DNA of 64,000 nucleotides. It comes from Mycolicibacterium gadium (lineage in GTDB: Bacteria; Actinomycetota; Actinomycetes; Mycobacteriales; Mycobacteriaceae). Made by a program: the position numbers and the translations under genes. Where the stretch lies: contig NZ_AP022608.1 in assembly GCF_010728925.1 (NCBI RefSeq), positions 1,426,001-1,490,000 on the forward strand. Direction: 5' to 3'. Under the pieces are notes generated by a model. It did no database searches and was not told the DNA's origin. It saw only the letters and a list, made by a program, of their open reading frames with translations. Position 1 is the stretch's first letter. Each line of letters starts with the position of its first letter. Shown here one piece after another: positions 7,970-14,981 of the stretch.

Positions 7970-8306
7970 TTATTTCTCCACGGAGAAGTTCGTAGAGAAA
8001 CTGCGCTGCACCTAACGCTTCCAATACTTCTTCGTCGGTTAGGTTTTCGCCGTGTTCCGCAAGGGCTGCGGAACACTGTTGAATATCTTTCAAATACTTC
8101 GTCATGCTAGGCCGGTCCCGGTCATCCTCGGCGAGTCGCTTCTTCACGGCTTCGAGGCTGCGTACAAACTCGTCGCCTGTTGCCGTAACGGTCGGGGCGT
8201 TACGGTTCCGGTAGGCCCGCTGGCGGCAGGCTGACGAGCAGTAGGCGGCGGTGGACCGGGCCGACGAGAACTCGGCACCGCACTCGGTGCAGGTTGCGAT
8301 ACTCAT
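7809..8306 (-). CDS. zinc-finger cargo (moron-like) protein, fused tail
   Basis: 165 residues on the minus strand, against all neighbours. The N-terminus has C-x2-C (CTECG) and C-x3-C (CSSAC) followed by RQRAYRNRN, a zinc-ribbon type seen in small regulators. Helices follow to about residue 112. The remaining about 50 residues are simply the antisense of the gene at 7694, so the natural C-terminus has probably been lost. It looks like a self-contained gene inserted with its own promoter. Confidence 0.55.
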   Translation of the reverse strand: MSIATCTECGAEFSSARSTAAYCSSACRQRAYRNRNAPTVTATGDEFVRSLEAVKKRLAEDDRDRPSMTKYLKDIQQCSAALAEHGENLTDEEVLEALGAAQFLYELLRGEIIIRERTHAAATGHRCPAADQRPARSRPARDGLRAVPSRATGTAHNRQADLSAY

Positions 8307-8354
8307 TCCGTTAGCGTAACAGAGTGGTTGTTACGGTAACGGGATCGACCTGGG

Positions 8355-8432
8355 CTCGCCGACTACGGGCTGAACGCTGATCTGATGCTCACTGCCGATG
8401 ACGAGTTACTGCCGACCCGGAATCAGATATAG
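8355..8432 (+). pseudogene. detached 3' fragment of the 7694 gene
   Basis: Translates as LADYGLNADLMLTADDELL and ends PTRNQI before a TAG. It matches the C-terminal part of the protein encoded at 7694-7969 (bases about 7889-7945). This probably preserves the original 3' end, separated by the insertion that carries the minus-strand zinc-finger gene. Confidence 0.6.
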
Positions 8433-8710
8433 GGGTCGAGGCGGTGACGCCACGCGACTCGCTCGTCATCACGGTCAAGCCATGTGATTTCCAACTCCGG
8501 CTGCGTCGTGAGGCCGACGCGATTGAGCCTGATCTGAAAGGATTCACCGTTCGCGACGGACGGCACGCATCGAACGTAGCTCTTGCCGTTGCGGTCGAGC
8601 ATCGCGCGGAACGCTTTGACTTCAACGTCGCGCGCATCGGCTCCGGTGCGATTCGTCAGACAGAAGAGAATGCCGCTCACATGGTCGAGGGGCCAGAGGT
8701 CAATCTCCAC
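8423..8710 (-). CDS. hypothetical beta-rich protein
   Basis: 95 residues if started at the GTG at 8710; the frame stays open further upstream but without a convincing start. Alternating hydrophobic strands (LWPLDHVSGILFCLTN, ELEITWLDRDD) suggest an immunoglobulin-like or jelly-roll fold. No known domain is recognised. The opposite-strand frame is also open but has less natural composition. Confidence 0.4.
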   Translation of the reverse strand: MEIDLWPLDHVSGILFCLTNRTGADARDVEVKAFRAMLDRNGKSYVRCVPSVANGESFQIRLNRVGLTTQPELEITWLDRDDERVAWRHRLDPYI

Positions 8711-8766
8711 GTCCGCGACGCTAACAGGTGAACCCGGCCCGGCCCACGCCTTGTCACGACGTTGTC

Positions 8767-9012
8767 TCAAGTGTGTTCGGTGTAGATGCCGTCGACAGTT
8801 AGCCCGGAGGCCCGCATTTGCAGCAGGCCGTCTACGTGGCGGCGGGCGGCGGTCTCGGTGTAGTGAGACTGCCGCAGTTCGGTCGGTTTCCCGCTCCGCA
8901 GTTCGGTCCATTCGGTGCGCCAGAGCACGGTGCCTGGGTGGGACGTGTGGTCGCCGGGGGTGGGCTCGGTGGTCCGGGTCAGTGCTACCCGTGTCACGCG
9001 CTTGACGATCAC
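8767..9012 (-). CDS. hypothetical protein at the element's end
   Basis: 81 residues from the GTG at 9012; an ATG at 9090 would give 107. The C-terminal half (RQSHYTETAARRHVDGLLQM) reads like a small phage-encoded protein that handles sequence-end DNA or a host factor, but no family is recognised. It is the last gene before the tRNA-Val that probably marks the integration site. Confidence 0.4.
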   Translation of the reverse strand: MIVKRVTRVALTRTTEPTPGDHTSHPGTVLWRTEWTELRSGKPTELRQSHYTETAARRHVDGLLQMRASGLTVDGIYTEHT

Positions 9013-9151
9013 CAGGGCAACGGTAGAAGCACGCACCGACACGGCAAGGGGCGGTGCGCAGGCAATGCGGGCGAATGACGCGTTTGGCATGTATTTGGCA
9101 CGCGTTGCACGCAGTGTCTTGAAAACATGGTCTGAAATGGGCTGATACTTG

Positions 9152-9223
9152 TGGTCCCGACTGGGATCGAACCAGTGACCTTCCGCGTGTGAGGCGGACG
9201 CTCTCCCCCTGAGCTACGAGACC
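9152..9223 (-). tRNA. tRNA-Val (CAC)
   Basis: Read on the minus strand this gives a full cloverleaf: 7-bp acceptor GGTCTCG/CGGGACC, D arm GCTC/GAGC, anticodon stem TCCGC/GCGGA with loop CTCACAC, and T arm ACTGG-TTCGATC-CCAGT, with discriminator A. CCA is not encoded. The phage-like element lies directly beyond its 3' end, as expected when a tyrosine integrase uses the 3' half of a tRNA gene as attB. Confidence 0.95.
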
Positions 9224-9361
9224 GGGGAGCTCGACCGAAGGTCGAACGAGGTCGAAGATTAGCACGGTCGCGGCTTTCGGCCCGAATTCCTTTTCGCAAT
9301 GGGCGTCCCAGCATTTCACCGTTCGTCGCCCCCTCCCGCGTTGCCGGGCTATCGTCGCGCC

Positions 9362-9892
9362 GTGGCCCCACCTGGCAGACCTCCGACATCCGCAGTTGCC
9401 AGTGCGGTCGCCTTGCTCGTCGTTTCCGGGTGCACCAACTCCTCCAGTCCTGAGGCCACAAGCTCCTCGTCGGTGGCGGCACAGGCGTCCGTACCCCAGT
9501 CCGCCCCGCCGACGTCGACAGCCAAACCCAAGCCGGTGGACCGAGAGGTTTCCGAGTTCACCGGGTTCATCTCCCCGACCGGCAATGTCGCCTGCATGAT
9601 CGTCATGGACCTGGCCCGCTGCGACATCATCGACCGGGACTGGTCACCGCCGCCTCGCCCTGCGGATTGCGAGTTCGACTACGGACACGGGATCGAGATC
9701 GTCGCCGGCCAACCAGCTTCCTTCGTATGCGCCGGTGACACCGTCTTCGGCGCCGACGAGGTGCTGCCGTACGGCGATGCGATCACCGCGGGCCCGTTGC
9801 GGTGCGAAAGCGCGGACTCCGGTATCACGTGTCGCGACGCCGACACCGGACACGGCTTCACGATTGCGCTCGATGCCTACCAGCTGTTTTGA
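9362..9892 (+). CDS. secreted lipoprotein
   Basis: 176 residues from the GTG at 9362. A hydrophobic stretch ends in a lipobox (VVSGC), followed by a Ser/Thr/Pro linker (to about residue 65). The mature domain has paired cysteines and the segments NVACMIV, SFVCAGD and GITCRD. Mycobacterial lipoproteins of this layout are common and mostly uncharacterised. A degraded copy of its C-terminal half lies immediately downstream. Confidence 0.75.
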   Translation: MAPPGRPPTSAVASAVALLVVSGCTNSSSPEATSSSSVAAQASVPQSAPPTSTAKPKPVDREVSEFTGFISPTGNVACMIVMDLARCDIIDRDWSPPPRPADCEFDYGHGIEIVAGQPASFVCAGDTVFGADEVLPYGDAITAGPLRCESADSGITCRDADTGHGFTIALDAYQLF

Positions 9893-10073
9893 CGCAGGCC
9901 ACGTTCGTTGTGCGGGCGACACCGCGATGACGACGGGTAACCCTTTGGCGTTCGGCGACAAGATCGTTGCGGGTTCAATCGAGTGCTCGAGCGCCCCGTC
10001 GGGCATCACCTGCTGGGATTTTCAGTACGGCGGAGAGTTCTCGCTCTCCCGCGAGGCCTACCATCTGGGGTGA
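9893..10073 (+). pseudogene. fragment of a duplicated lipoprotein gene
   Basis: A frame open from about 9893 encodes VRCAGDTAMTTGNPLAFGDK and later SGITCWDFQYGGEFSLSREA. This aligns with the last about 60 residues of the lipoprotein just upstream (CAGD, GD-I-AG, SGITC, AY at the end). There is no start, signal peptide or ribosome binding site, so it is a remnant of a tandem duplication. Bases 10074-10164 hold nothing else I can identify. Confidence 0.7.
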
Positions 10074-10164
10074 CACAAACGGTTTCGAAGCAAGGGATTT
10101 GTGGTGTCTTGCTCGGGTCGACTATTGTCGTCCTTCGCGACGGGCGGCACGCCGTTCGTGGCGT

Positions 10165-10237
10165 GCGGATGTAGCGCAGTTGGTAGCGCATCACCTTGCC
10201 AAGGTGAGGGTCGCGGGTTCGAATCCCGTCATCCGCT
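10165..10237 (+). tRNA. tRNA-Gly (GCC)
   Basis: Acceptor GCGGATG/CATCCGC, D arm GCGC/GCGC, anticodon stem TCACC/GGTGA with loop TTGCCAA, T arm GCGGG-TTCGAAT-CCCGT, discriminator T. CCA is not encoded. First gene of a Gly-Cys-Val cluster. Confidence 0.96.
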
Positions 10238-10265
10238 CGAAGGGTGCAGTGGCATCAACCCCCGC

Positions 10266-10336
10266 GGTGGAGTGGCCGAGTGGTGAGGCAACGGCCTGCA
10301 AAGCCGTGCACACGGGTTCGATTCCCGTCTCCACCT
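10266..10336 (+). tRNA. tRNA-Cys (GCA)
   Basis: Acceptor GGTGGAG/CTCCACC, anticodon stem ACGGC/GCCGT with loop CTGCAAA, T-loop TTCGATT, discriminator T. It lies 28 bases after tRNA-Gly and 16 before tRNA-Val. Confidence 0.95.
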
Positions 10337-10352
10337 CCAACGAGGTTTCCCG

Positions 10353-10424
10353 GCGCGATTAGCTCAGCGGGAGAGCGCTTCCCTGACACGGAAGAGGTCA
10401 CTGGTTCAATCCCAGTATCGCGCA
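10353..10424 (+). tRNA. tRNA-Val (GAC)
   Basis: Acceptor GCGCGAT/ATCGCGC, D arm GCTC/GAGC, anticodon stem CTTCC/GGAAG with loop CTGACAC, T arm ACTGG-TTCAATC-CCAGT, discriminator A. CCA follows directly at 10425-10427, so it is encoded here, unlike the other three tRNAs. Confidence 0.96.
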
Positions 10425-10428
10425 CCAC

Positions 10429-10455
10429 ATAGCCGCTGTTCAGCGGCTATTTTTT
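10429..10455 (+). terminator. intrinsic terminator of the tRNA cluster
   Basis: A perfect 9-bp stem ATAGCCGCT/AGCGGCTAT with a 4-base loop is followed by five T residues. It ends the tRNA-Gly-Cys-Val transcript. Confidence 0.9.
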
Positions 10456-10557
10456 CGCCCGTGTGCTGGGCTTTTAGAAACTTCCAAGGTCTACCGTGAA
10501 GACTCAGCCCGCTACGGGTGTCAGGCGATACCGGGCTGCAACGAGAGGCACAGCGCT

Positions 10558-10854
10558 ATGAAGGCAACAAAGAGAATCGCGGTCGCAGGCGCCATATCAG
10601 GCGTAATGGGTTTGGCCGCAGTCGGATTCGGGTCGGGTGCGGCGTATGCCGACCCCGACATGGATGACATTGCACCCCTCATTCCCGGAGGGCTCAGCGA
10701 GGACTGGCAGTCCTATCTGCCGCTGCTCGACAACGTCGCCGACGTCGGCAGCATCGCCGGCCTCGGAGAGCTCGGCAACATCCCGGTCCTCGGCGACATC
10801 GGCAACATCATTCCCGCACAGGATCTTCTGGGACTCGCCGCGGGGCTGGGTTAG
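10558..10854 (+). CDS. small secreted protein
   Basis: 98 residues; the ATG follows a GAGAGG-like site. A classical signal peptide (residues 1-31, cleavage after AAYA) is followed by an acidic mature protein built from short G-x-I/L-G-repeating hydrophobic units (GSIAGLGELGNIPVLGDIGN). No cysteines. Such small exported proteins are numerous in mycobacteria; function unknown. Confidence 0.7.
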   Translation: MKATKRIAVAGAISGVMGLAAVGFGSGAAYADPDMDDIAPLIPGGLSEDWQSYLPLLDNVADVGSIAGLGELGNIPVLGDIGNIIPAQDLLGLAAGLG

Positions 10855-10873
10855 ACAGCCACGCGCAACAGAC

Positions 10874-10909
10874 GCCGGCCCGCTACTACCCCCCGAGTGG
10901 CGGGCCGGC
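10874..10909. terminator. GC-rich hairpin after the 10558 gene
   Basis: Perfect 10-bp arms GCCGGCCCGC (10874-10883) and GCGGGCCGGC (10900-10909) begin 19 bases after the stop codon. There is no T-tract, as is usual for mycobacterial terminators. Confidence 0.5.
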
Positions 10910-10985
10910 CCATGTTCCAAGAAAGATCCAAGGCCGACGACCGATGCTGATGGCAGTCAGTAAGCCAACTCGTCGGGAGCAAGTC

Positions 10986-11165
10986 ATGAGCATCAGGCAC
11001 GCCGCCGCAGCCACCGCAGCCGTCGCATTCGTCGGGTTCGGCGCATTCGCGTCGGCTCTGACCTCGAGCGAGTCGGCCGCCACCAGTACGACACCTGAGA
11101 TGGCCAGCGTCCACTCCTGGGGCGAACTTTTCGCGCCTGCCCCGCAGGATGAAATCAACCGCTGA
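10986..11165 (+). CDS. small exported peptide
   Basis: 59 residues from the ATG at 10986 (CGGGAGCAAGTC in front). A positively charged start and an Ala/Val/Phe-rich core (residues 6-24) form a signal peptide or membrane anchor; the rest is a short Ser/Thr-rich tail ending in DEINR. Function unknown. Confidence 0.5.
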   Translation: MSIRHAAAATAAVAFVGFGAFASALTSSESAATSTTPEMASVHSWGELFAPAPQDEINR

Positions 11166-11370
11166 GCACCGCACACTCGCCCAGCCATTCCCGCACCGTT
11201 TCCGTGCGCAACGAAAGTTGCGCCGCACGGGGATTTTGGCCGGTCGCCGCCCGTAAAGCTAGGCAATACGGTTTGCCCTGGTGATTAGGCTCGCAGTGTT
11301 CGGGCTATCTAATTTAATGGGCCTTCCGCCTTGCATCCAATTCGCACACCCGGCGCAGGTGGCTGGCCCA

Positions 11371-11403
11371 GCGAAGCCCCCGCGCTGGGGTCGGGGGCTT
11401 CGC
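11371..11403. terminator. 11-bp hairpin in the 11166-11465 gap
   Basis: GCGAAGCCCCC (11371-11381) pairs perfectly with GGGGGCTTCGC (11393-11403). It is the only clear structure in the 300-base gap after the 10986 gene. No T-tract follows, so it could be a terminator or a repeat-type palindrome. Confidence 0.4.
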
Positions 11404-11465
11404 ACCCAAAGGCACCGATTCCTCACCTGGGTGTCGCCAAGCCGCGGTGTGGGTACCTACCAGGC

Positions 11466-11609
11466 ATGGCGAGTGAAGCGTTGTTCGCGACTGCGGGTCT
11501 TTTCGGACTGTTTGTCGCCATGTTGTCGGGAGCGTTGTGGGACTCACCTCTGACGACGGCGCCGATCCGCCGTTATCGTTCACAGGGCCGGCACTCGATG
11601 CCTCGGTGA
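11466..11609 (+). CDS. possible 47-residue membrane peptide
   Basis: ATG at 11466. Residues 4-22 (EALFATAGLFGLFVAMLSG) would span a membrane once; the tail is basic. There is no strong ribosome binding site, so the call is tentative. Confidence 0.3.
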   Translation: MASEALFATAGLFGLFVAMLSGALWDSPLTTAPIRRYRSQGRHSMPR

Positions 11610-11711
11610 CCGGCCTCTGACGCGTCCGTCATCGAGGCGAAAGCACTCGTGCATCTCGGGCACCGATTACGCTCTGAATGCCAACCCATCAAGACGACCA
11701 AGGGGTGGGAA

Positions 11712-12131
11712 TTGATTCGCGAGTTCATCGCCGCCGCAGCGATCGCCGGCGCTGCCATCAGCGCTGCTCCGCTGGCTGCCGCCGACAACCTGGCCTATCC
11801 CGACACCCCTGGGCGCTATCCGTCTGATGTGCCCGGCATGAACTACGACGCGCACCTCACCGCGCCGTGCACCAACCTGGAGCGGTTCACGTTCGGTCGC
11901 GGCCCCGGCGGCGAAGTCCTGCAGTGCCGTTGGATCGAGAACCAGTGGCCGCCCATCTACACCGGCTTCTGGGTCGCCACCTATGAGCTGTTCGGCGTGC
12001 AGGAAACCGGCGCGCCGTGCCCCAAACCCCAAGCGGCAGCGCAACATCCCGACGGACGTCCGATGCTGTGCCTGGGCGCTCGGGGGTGGCAGCCCGGAAT
12101 CTTCACCCGCGAGGGCTTTTTCCCGAGGTAA
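11712..12131 (+). CDS. secreted protein with conserved Cys
   Basis: 139 residues from TTG at 11712, preceded by GGGTGGGA; a longer frame from 11649 adds a charged stretch before the signal peptide and is less likely. The signal peptide (residues about 4-23) ends in LAAA. Four cysteines in the mature part (APCTN, LQCRW, APCPK, MLCLG) probably form two disulfides. Small exported mycobacterial protein of unknown role. Confidence 0.6.
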   Translation: MIREFIAAAAIAGAAISAAPLAAADNLAYPDTPGRYPSDVPGMNYDAHLTAPCTNLERFTFGRGPGGEVLQCRWIENQWPPIYTGFWVATYELFGVQETGAPCPKPQAAAQHPDGRPMLCLGARGWQPGIFTREGFFPR

Positions 12132-12141
12132 ACGAGAGCAG

Positions 12142-12516
12142 TCAACCGCGCAGCGTCTCGCTCGGCGAGTTGCCGAACCTACGCTTGTACATACTGCTGA
12201 ACCGCCCCGCATGCCCGAACCCCCACCGGCCCGCGATGGCCATCACGGTGTCGACCGACGGGTCGGCGGCTTGCAATTCGCGGTGCGCCCTATTGAGTCT
12301 CAGCCCACGCAGATACTCCAGCGGCGTCGCGCCGACATAGCGCCGGAACGTGTACTGGACGGATCGCGGTGTGACGTTCACTGAAGCCGCGATGTCGCTC
12401 AGCGTGATATCGCGATGCGCGTTCTCGTGGATGAATGCCATCGCCTGCCGCAGTAGTACGGGCTTGGTGGTCGTCGGGTCGACTGGTTCAGTGGACATTT
12501 CGCTTTCAGTGGACAT
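12142..12516 (-). CDS. AraC-family regulator, DNA-binding domain only
   Basis: 124 residues from the ATG at 12516; a second ATG at 12498 lies in a near-exact repeat of the first. The protein consists almost entirely of the two-helix-turn-helix AraC domain (ITLSDIAASVNVTPRSVQYTF and GRWGFGHAGRFSSMYKRRFG). The usual N-terminal sensor domain is absent. It is divergent from the SRPBCC gene at 12591, which is its likely target. Confidence 0.85.
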   Translation of the reverse strand: MSTESEMSTEPVDPTTTKPVLLRQAMAFIHENAHRDITLSDIAASVNVTPRSVQYTFRRYVGATPLEYLRGLRLNRAHRELQAADPSVDTVMAIAGRWGFGHAGRFSSMYKRRFGNSPSETLRG

Positions 12517-12523
12517 TTCGCTC
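12490..12523. repeat. tandem 18-base repeat at the AraC gene start
   Basis: CAGTGGACATTTCGCT occurs at 12490-12505 and again at 12508-12523. Each copy contains an ATG for the minus-strand gene, giving the duplicated N-terminus MSTESEMSTEP. It may be a replication slip that created two alternative starts. Confidence 0.7.
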
Positions 12524-12590
12524 GAACTATTACCCGCATACTTAGCCCTAAAACGGGCTCGACACAGATCACACCTGAGACGATCGAGCG

Positions 12591-13079
12591 ATGACCGAAC
12601 GTATCGAGGTGTCACGCACCATCCCCGCCCCCGCCGCCGACATCTTCGCTGTGTTGTGCGACCCGCAGGGCCACGTCGCAATCGACGCCACCGGGATGCT
12701 GCAGGACGCTGACGGCGATCCCGCCCGCGCGGTCGGCGACAGCTTCGTCGTACACATGGATCGCGAGGCGCTCAATGACTATCCGCTCGGCAAGTACGAC
12801 GTCACCGTCTCCATCACCGAGTTCGAGCAGGACCGGCTGATCGCGTGGACCATCTTCGGTCAACTCAAGCCGGATATCGGGCATGTCTACGGCTACCGCT
12901 TGGAGCCGGTCGAGGGCGGAACGTTGGTGACGTCGTTCTACGACTGGTCGAACATCGACCAGCATTGGCGCGATGCCAACATCTTTCCGATTGTTTCGGA
13001 GCTCGCGTTGCGCGGCACCCTGGGCATCCTCGATCGCACGGTCAGACGCGGCTACCCCAAGGCGTCAACCAAAGGTTGA
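12591..13079 (+). CDS. SRPBCC/polyketide-cyclase-like protein
   Basis: 162 residues. The start RIEVSRTIPAPAADIFAVLC (strand, then helix) and the closing long helix are typical of the START/SRPBCC fold that binds hydrophobic ligands. No catalytic residues can be assigned. The gene is divergent from the AraC-type regulator with about 75 bases between, and the first clpC2 operator overlaps its last bases. Confidence 0.75.
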   Translation: MTERIEVSRTIPAPAADIFAVLCDPQGHVAIDATGMLQDADGDPARAVGDSFVVHMDREALNDYPLGKYDVTVSITEFEQDRLIAWTIFGQLKPDIGHVYGYRLEPVEGGTLVTSFYDWSNIDQHWRDANIFPIVSELALRGTLGILDRTVRRGYPKASTKG

Positions 13080-13080
13080 C
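13064..13080. promoter_or_regulatory. palindromic operator 1 upstream of clpC2
   Basis: GTCAACCAAAGGTTGAC is a perfect 7-3-7 inverted repeat. Together with the site at 13091 it suggests cooperative binding by a helix-turn-helix dimer, most simply the product of the following gene. Confidence 0.7.
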
Positions 13081-13090
13081 GAAAGCCAGC

Positions 13091-13109
13091 CGTCAACCTA
13101 GCGTTGACG
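13091..13109. promoter_or_regulatory. palindromic operator 2 upstream of clpC2
   Basis: CGTCAACCTAGCGTTGACG has 7-base arms around a 5-base centre and shares the GTCAAC/GTTGAC half-sites of operator 1. It ends 2 bases before the ATG, so occupancy would block transcription or initiation directly. Confidence 0.7.
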
Positions 13110-13111
13110 CC

Positions 13112-13837
13112 ATGACCGAGCCTTCGAAGATCACCAACCCCGTCCGCCTCGACGACCTCATCCACGTCATCAAGAAGGTGCACGACGAACCGCTCGAGCA
13201 ACTCACCGACGCAGTACTGGCCGCCGAGTCCCTCGGCGAGATCGCCGACCACCTGATCGGCCACTTCGTCGATCAGGCCCGCCGGTCGGGGGCGTCATGG
13301 ACCGAGATCGGCAAGTGCATGGGTGTGACCAAGCAGGCCGCCCAGAAGCGGTTTGTCCCCAAGACTCCCAACGACGCCGACGCGCTCGATCCCAATAACG
13401 GCTTCAGCCGGTTCACCCCGCGCGCACGCAACGTCATCGTCGAAGCCCAGAACAAGGCCCACGAAGCGCGCAACAGCGAGATCACCCCCGACCACCTGCT
13501 GTTGGCGATGTTCGTCGATCCCGACGCACTCGCGGTGAAGCTGCTCGCCGGCCAGGCCGTCGATGCCAGCAAGGTCAGCACGGCGGTGTCGCTGCCCTCG
13601 GCCGCCGACGGCGAGTTGCCCGCGCTGACGCCATTCGACGGCGCGGCGAAGAAGGTGCTCGAATTGACGTTCAGGCAGGCACTTCGCCTGGGCCACAACT
13701 ACGTTGGCACCGAGCACATCGTGCTCGCCCTGCTCGAGGCCGAGGACGATGACGGCCCACTGCACCGCTTGGGCGTTGACCGTGCGCGCTTCGAAAACGA
13801 CCTGACGACCGCGCTGGAGCCGTTCACCAAAAGCTGA
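13112..13837 (+). CDS. clpC2: ClpC2-like protein: HTH plus Clp N-domain, no ATPase
   Basis: 241 residues from the ATG at 13112. An HTH (WTEIGKCMGVTKQAAQKRF, residues 63-81) is followed by a double Clp amino-terminal repeat: FTPRARNVIVEAQNKAHEA near 100 and LELTFRQALRLGHNYVGTEH near 190. There are no Walker motifs. This is the architecture of mycobacterial ClpC2, which has been described as autoregulated and as binding the same N-domain ligands as ClpC1, such as cyclomarin. The paired palindromes just upstream fit autoregulation. It opens the block colinear with M. tuberculosis Rv2667 onward. Confidence 0.88.
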   Translation: MTEPSKITNPVRLDDLIHVIKKVHDEPLEQLTDAVLAAESLGEIADHLIGHFVDQARRSGASWTEIGKCMGVTKQAAQKRFVPKTPNDADALDPNNGFSRFTPRARNVIVEAQNKAHEARNSEITPDHLLLAMFVDPDALAVKLLAGQAVDASKVSTAVSLPSAADGELPALTPFDGAAKKVLELTFRQALRLGHNYVGTEHIVLALLEAEDDDGPLHRLGVDRARFENDLTTALEPFTKS

Positions 13838-13872
13838 TCTCACAACGCGCAGGGTCGCGACGTCTACAGAAT

Positions 13873-14355
13873 GTGAAGGTGCGCCCGTTCGAAGAGGTAG
13901 TCGCCGAACACGGCGCGACGGTGCTGCGGGTGTGTCGTGCCGTGGTCGGACCTCTGGACGCCGAGGACGCCTGGTCGGAAACCTTCCTTTCGGCGCTGCG
14001 GGCCTACCCGAAGCTCCCCGCCGACGCGAACGTCGAGGCGTGGCTGGTGACCATCGCGCACCGCCGTGCACTCGACGTGGGACGCGCCCGCAGCCGACGG
14101 CCGGTGCCCACCGACACCCTGCCCGAGCACCCCACACCGCACGCCGACCCGGCGACCCGAGACCCCGACCTGTGGGCGGCGCTACGACAACTGCCGACCA
14201 AGCAACGCCAGGCCGTCGCCTACCACCACATCGCCGGCCTGCCGTTCGCCGAGATCGCCCCACTACTCGACAACTCCCCCGACGCCGCCCGGCGCGCTGC
14301 CGCCGACGGCATCAAGACGCTGCGAAAAATCTACTCGAAGGACGAAATACCATGA
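13873..14355 (+). CDS. ECF-type sigma-70 family factor
   Basis: 160 residues from GTG. Region 2 (VVAEHGATVLRVCRAVVGPL then DAEDAWSETFLSALRAYPKL) and region 4 (LPTKQRQAVAYHHIAGLPFA and EIAPLLDNSPDAARRAAADG) are clear. No anti-sigma gene is adjacent. The stop overlaps the start of an alkyl-DNA repair gene, so the two are translated together and probably respond to the same damage. Confidence 0.88.
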   Translation: MKVRPFEEVVAEHGATVLRVCRAVVGPLDAEDAWSETFLSALRAYPKLPADANVEAWLVTIAHRRALDVGRARSRRPVPTDTLPEHPTPHADPATRDPDLWAALRQLPTKQRQAVAYHHIAGLPFAEIAPLLDNSPDAARRAAADGIKTLRKIYSKDEIP

Positions 14356-14945
14356 GCACCAATATCTTCGACGAACTGCATGCCGATGAAGACACGATGT
14401 CCCGGTTGCACACCCGGCTAGAACAGGCGGCAGAAGCCGACGGGGCGCTCGACGTCGCCTACCGCACGATCGACACCCCGGTCGGCACGCTCCTGCTGGC
14501 CGCGACGTCGGTCGGCCTGGTTCGCGTGGCATACGACATCGAGGGCCACGACGCGGTCCTCAACCGGCTCGCCGACGCCGTGAGCCCCCGGATTCTGCGC
14601 TCTCCATTGCGACTCGAGGACGTTGCACGGCAGATCGATGAGTATTTCGCCAAGCGCCGCACCGCTTTCGACGTCCGGGTCGATCTCCGGCTGGCCGACG
14701 GCTTCCGGCGCGATGTCGTCGAGCACTTGCGCGACATCGGTTACGGCCGCCGGGAAAGCTATGCGACCGTCGCCGCGGCGATCGGCCGTCCGCGCGCGGT
14801 CCGCGCCGTCGGCACAGCCTGCGCCCATAACCCGCTCCCGGTGGTCATCCCCTGTCATCGCGTCGTGCGCTCCGACGGGTCGGCGGGTCTGTACGTCGGC
14901 GGGCCTCTGGCCAAATCGACACTGCTCGAACTCGAAGCCGGCTGA
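14352..14945 (+). CDS. ogt: methylated-DNA-[protein]-cysteine methyltransferase
   Basis: 197 residues, ATGA overlap with the sigma factor. The active-site motif PCHRV (residues 167-171, acceptor Cys168) and the preceding RAVRAVGTACAHNP helix-turn-helix are intact. The enzyme removes O6-alkyl groups from guanine by suicidal transfer to the Cys. The N-terminal about 30 residues before the usual methyltransferase start are extra. Pairing with an ECF sigma factor suggests an adaptive response to alkylation. Confidence 0.9.
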   Translation: MSTNIFDELHADEDTMSRLHTRLEQAAEADGALDVAYRTIDTPVGTLLLAATSVGLVRVAYDIEGHDAVLNRLADAVSPRILRSPLRLEDVARQIDEYFAKRRTAFDVRVDLRLADGFRRDVVEHLRDIGYGRRESYATVAAAIGRPRAVRAVGTACAHNPLPVVIPCHRVVRSDGSAGLYVGGPLAKSTLLELEAG

Positions 14946-14981
14946 GGGAATGAACCGGCACCCTCAGCCGTAGGACATCGC

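Noticed and set aside
8444..8731. Plus-strand 95-codon frame
   Set aside because: The minus-strand frame over the same bases has a more natural hydrophobic pattern; only one is likely real.
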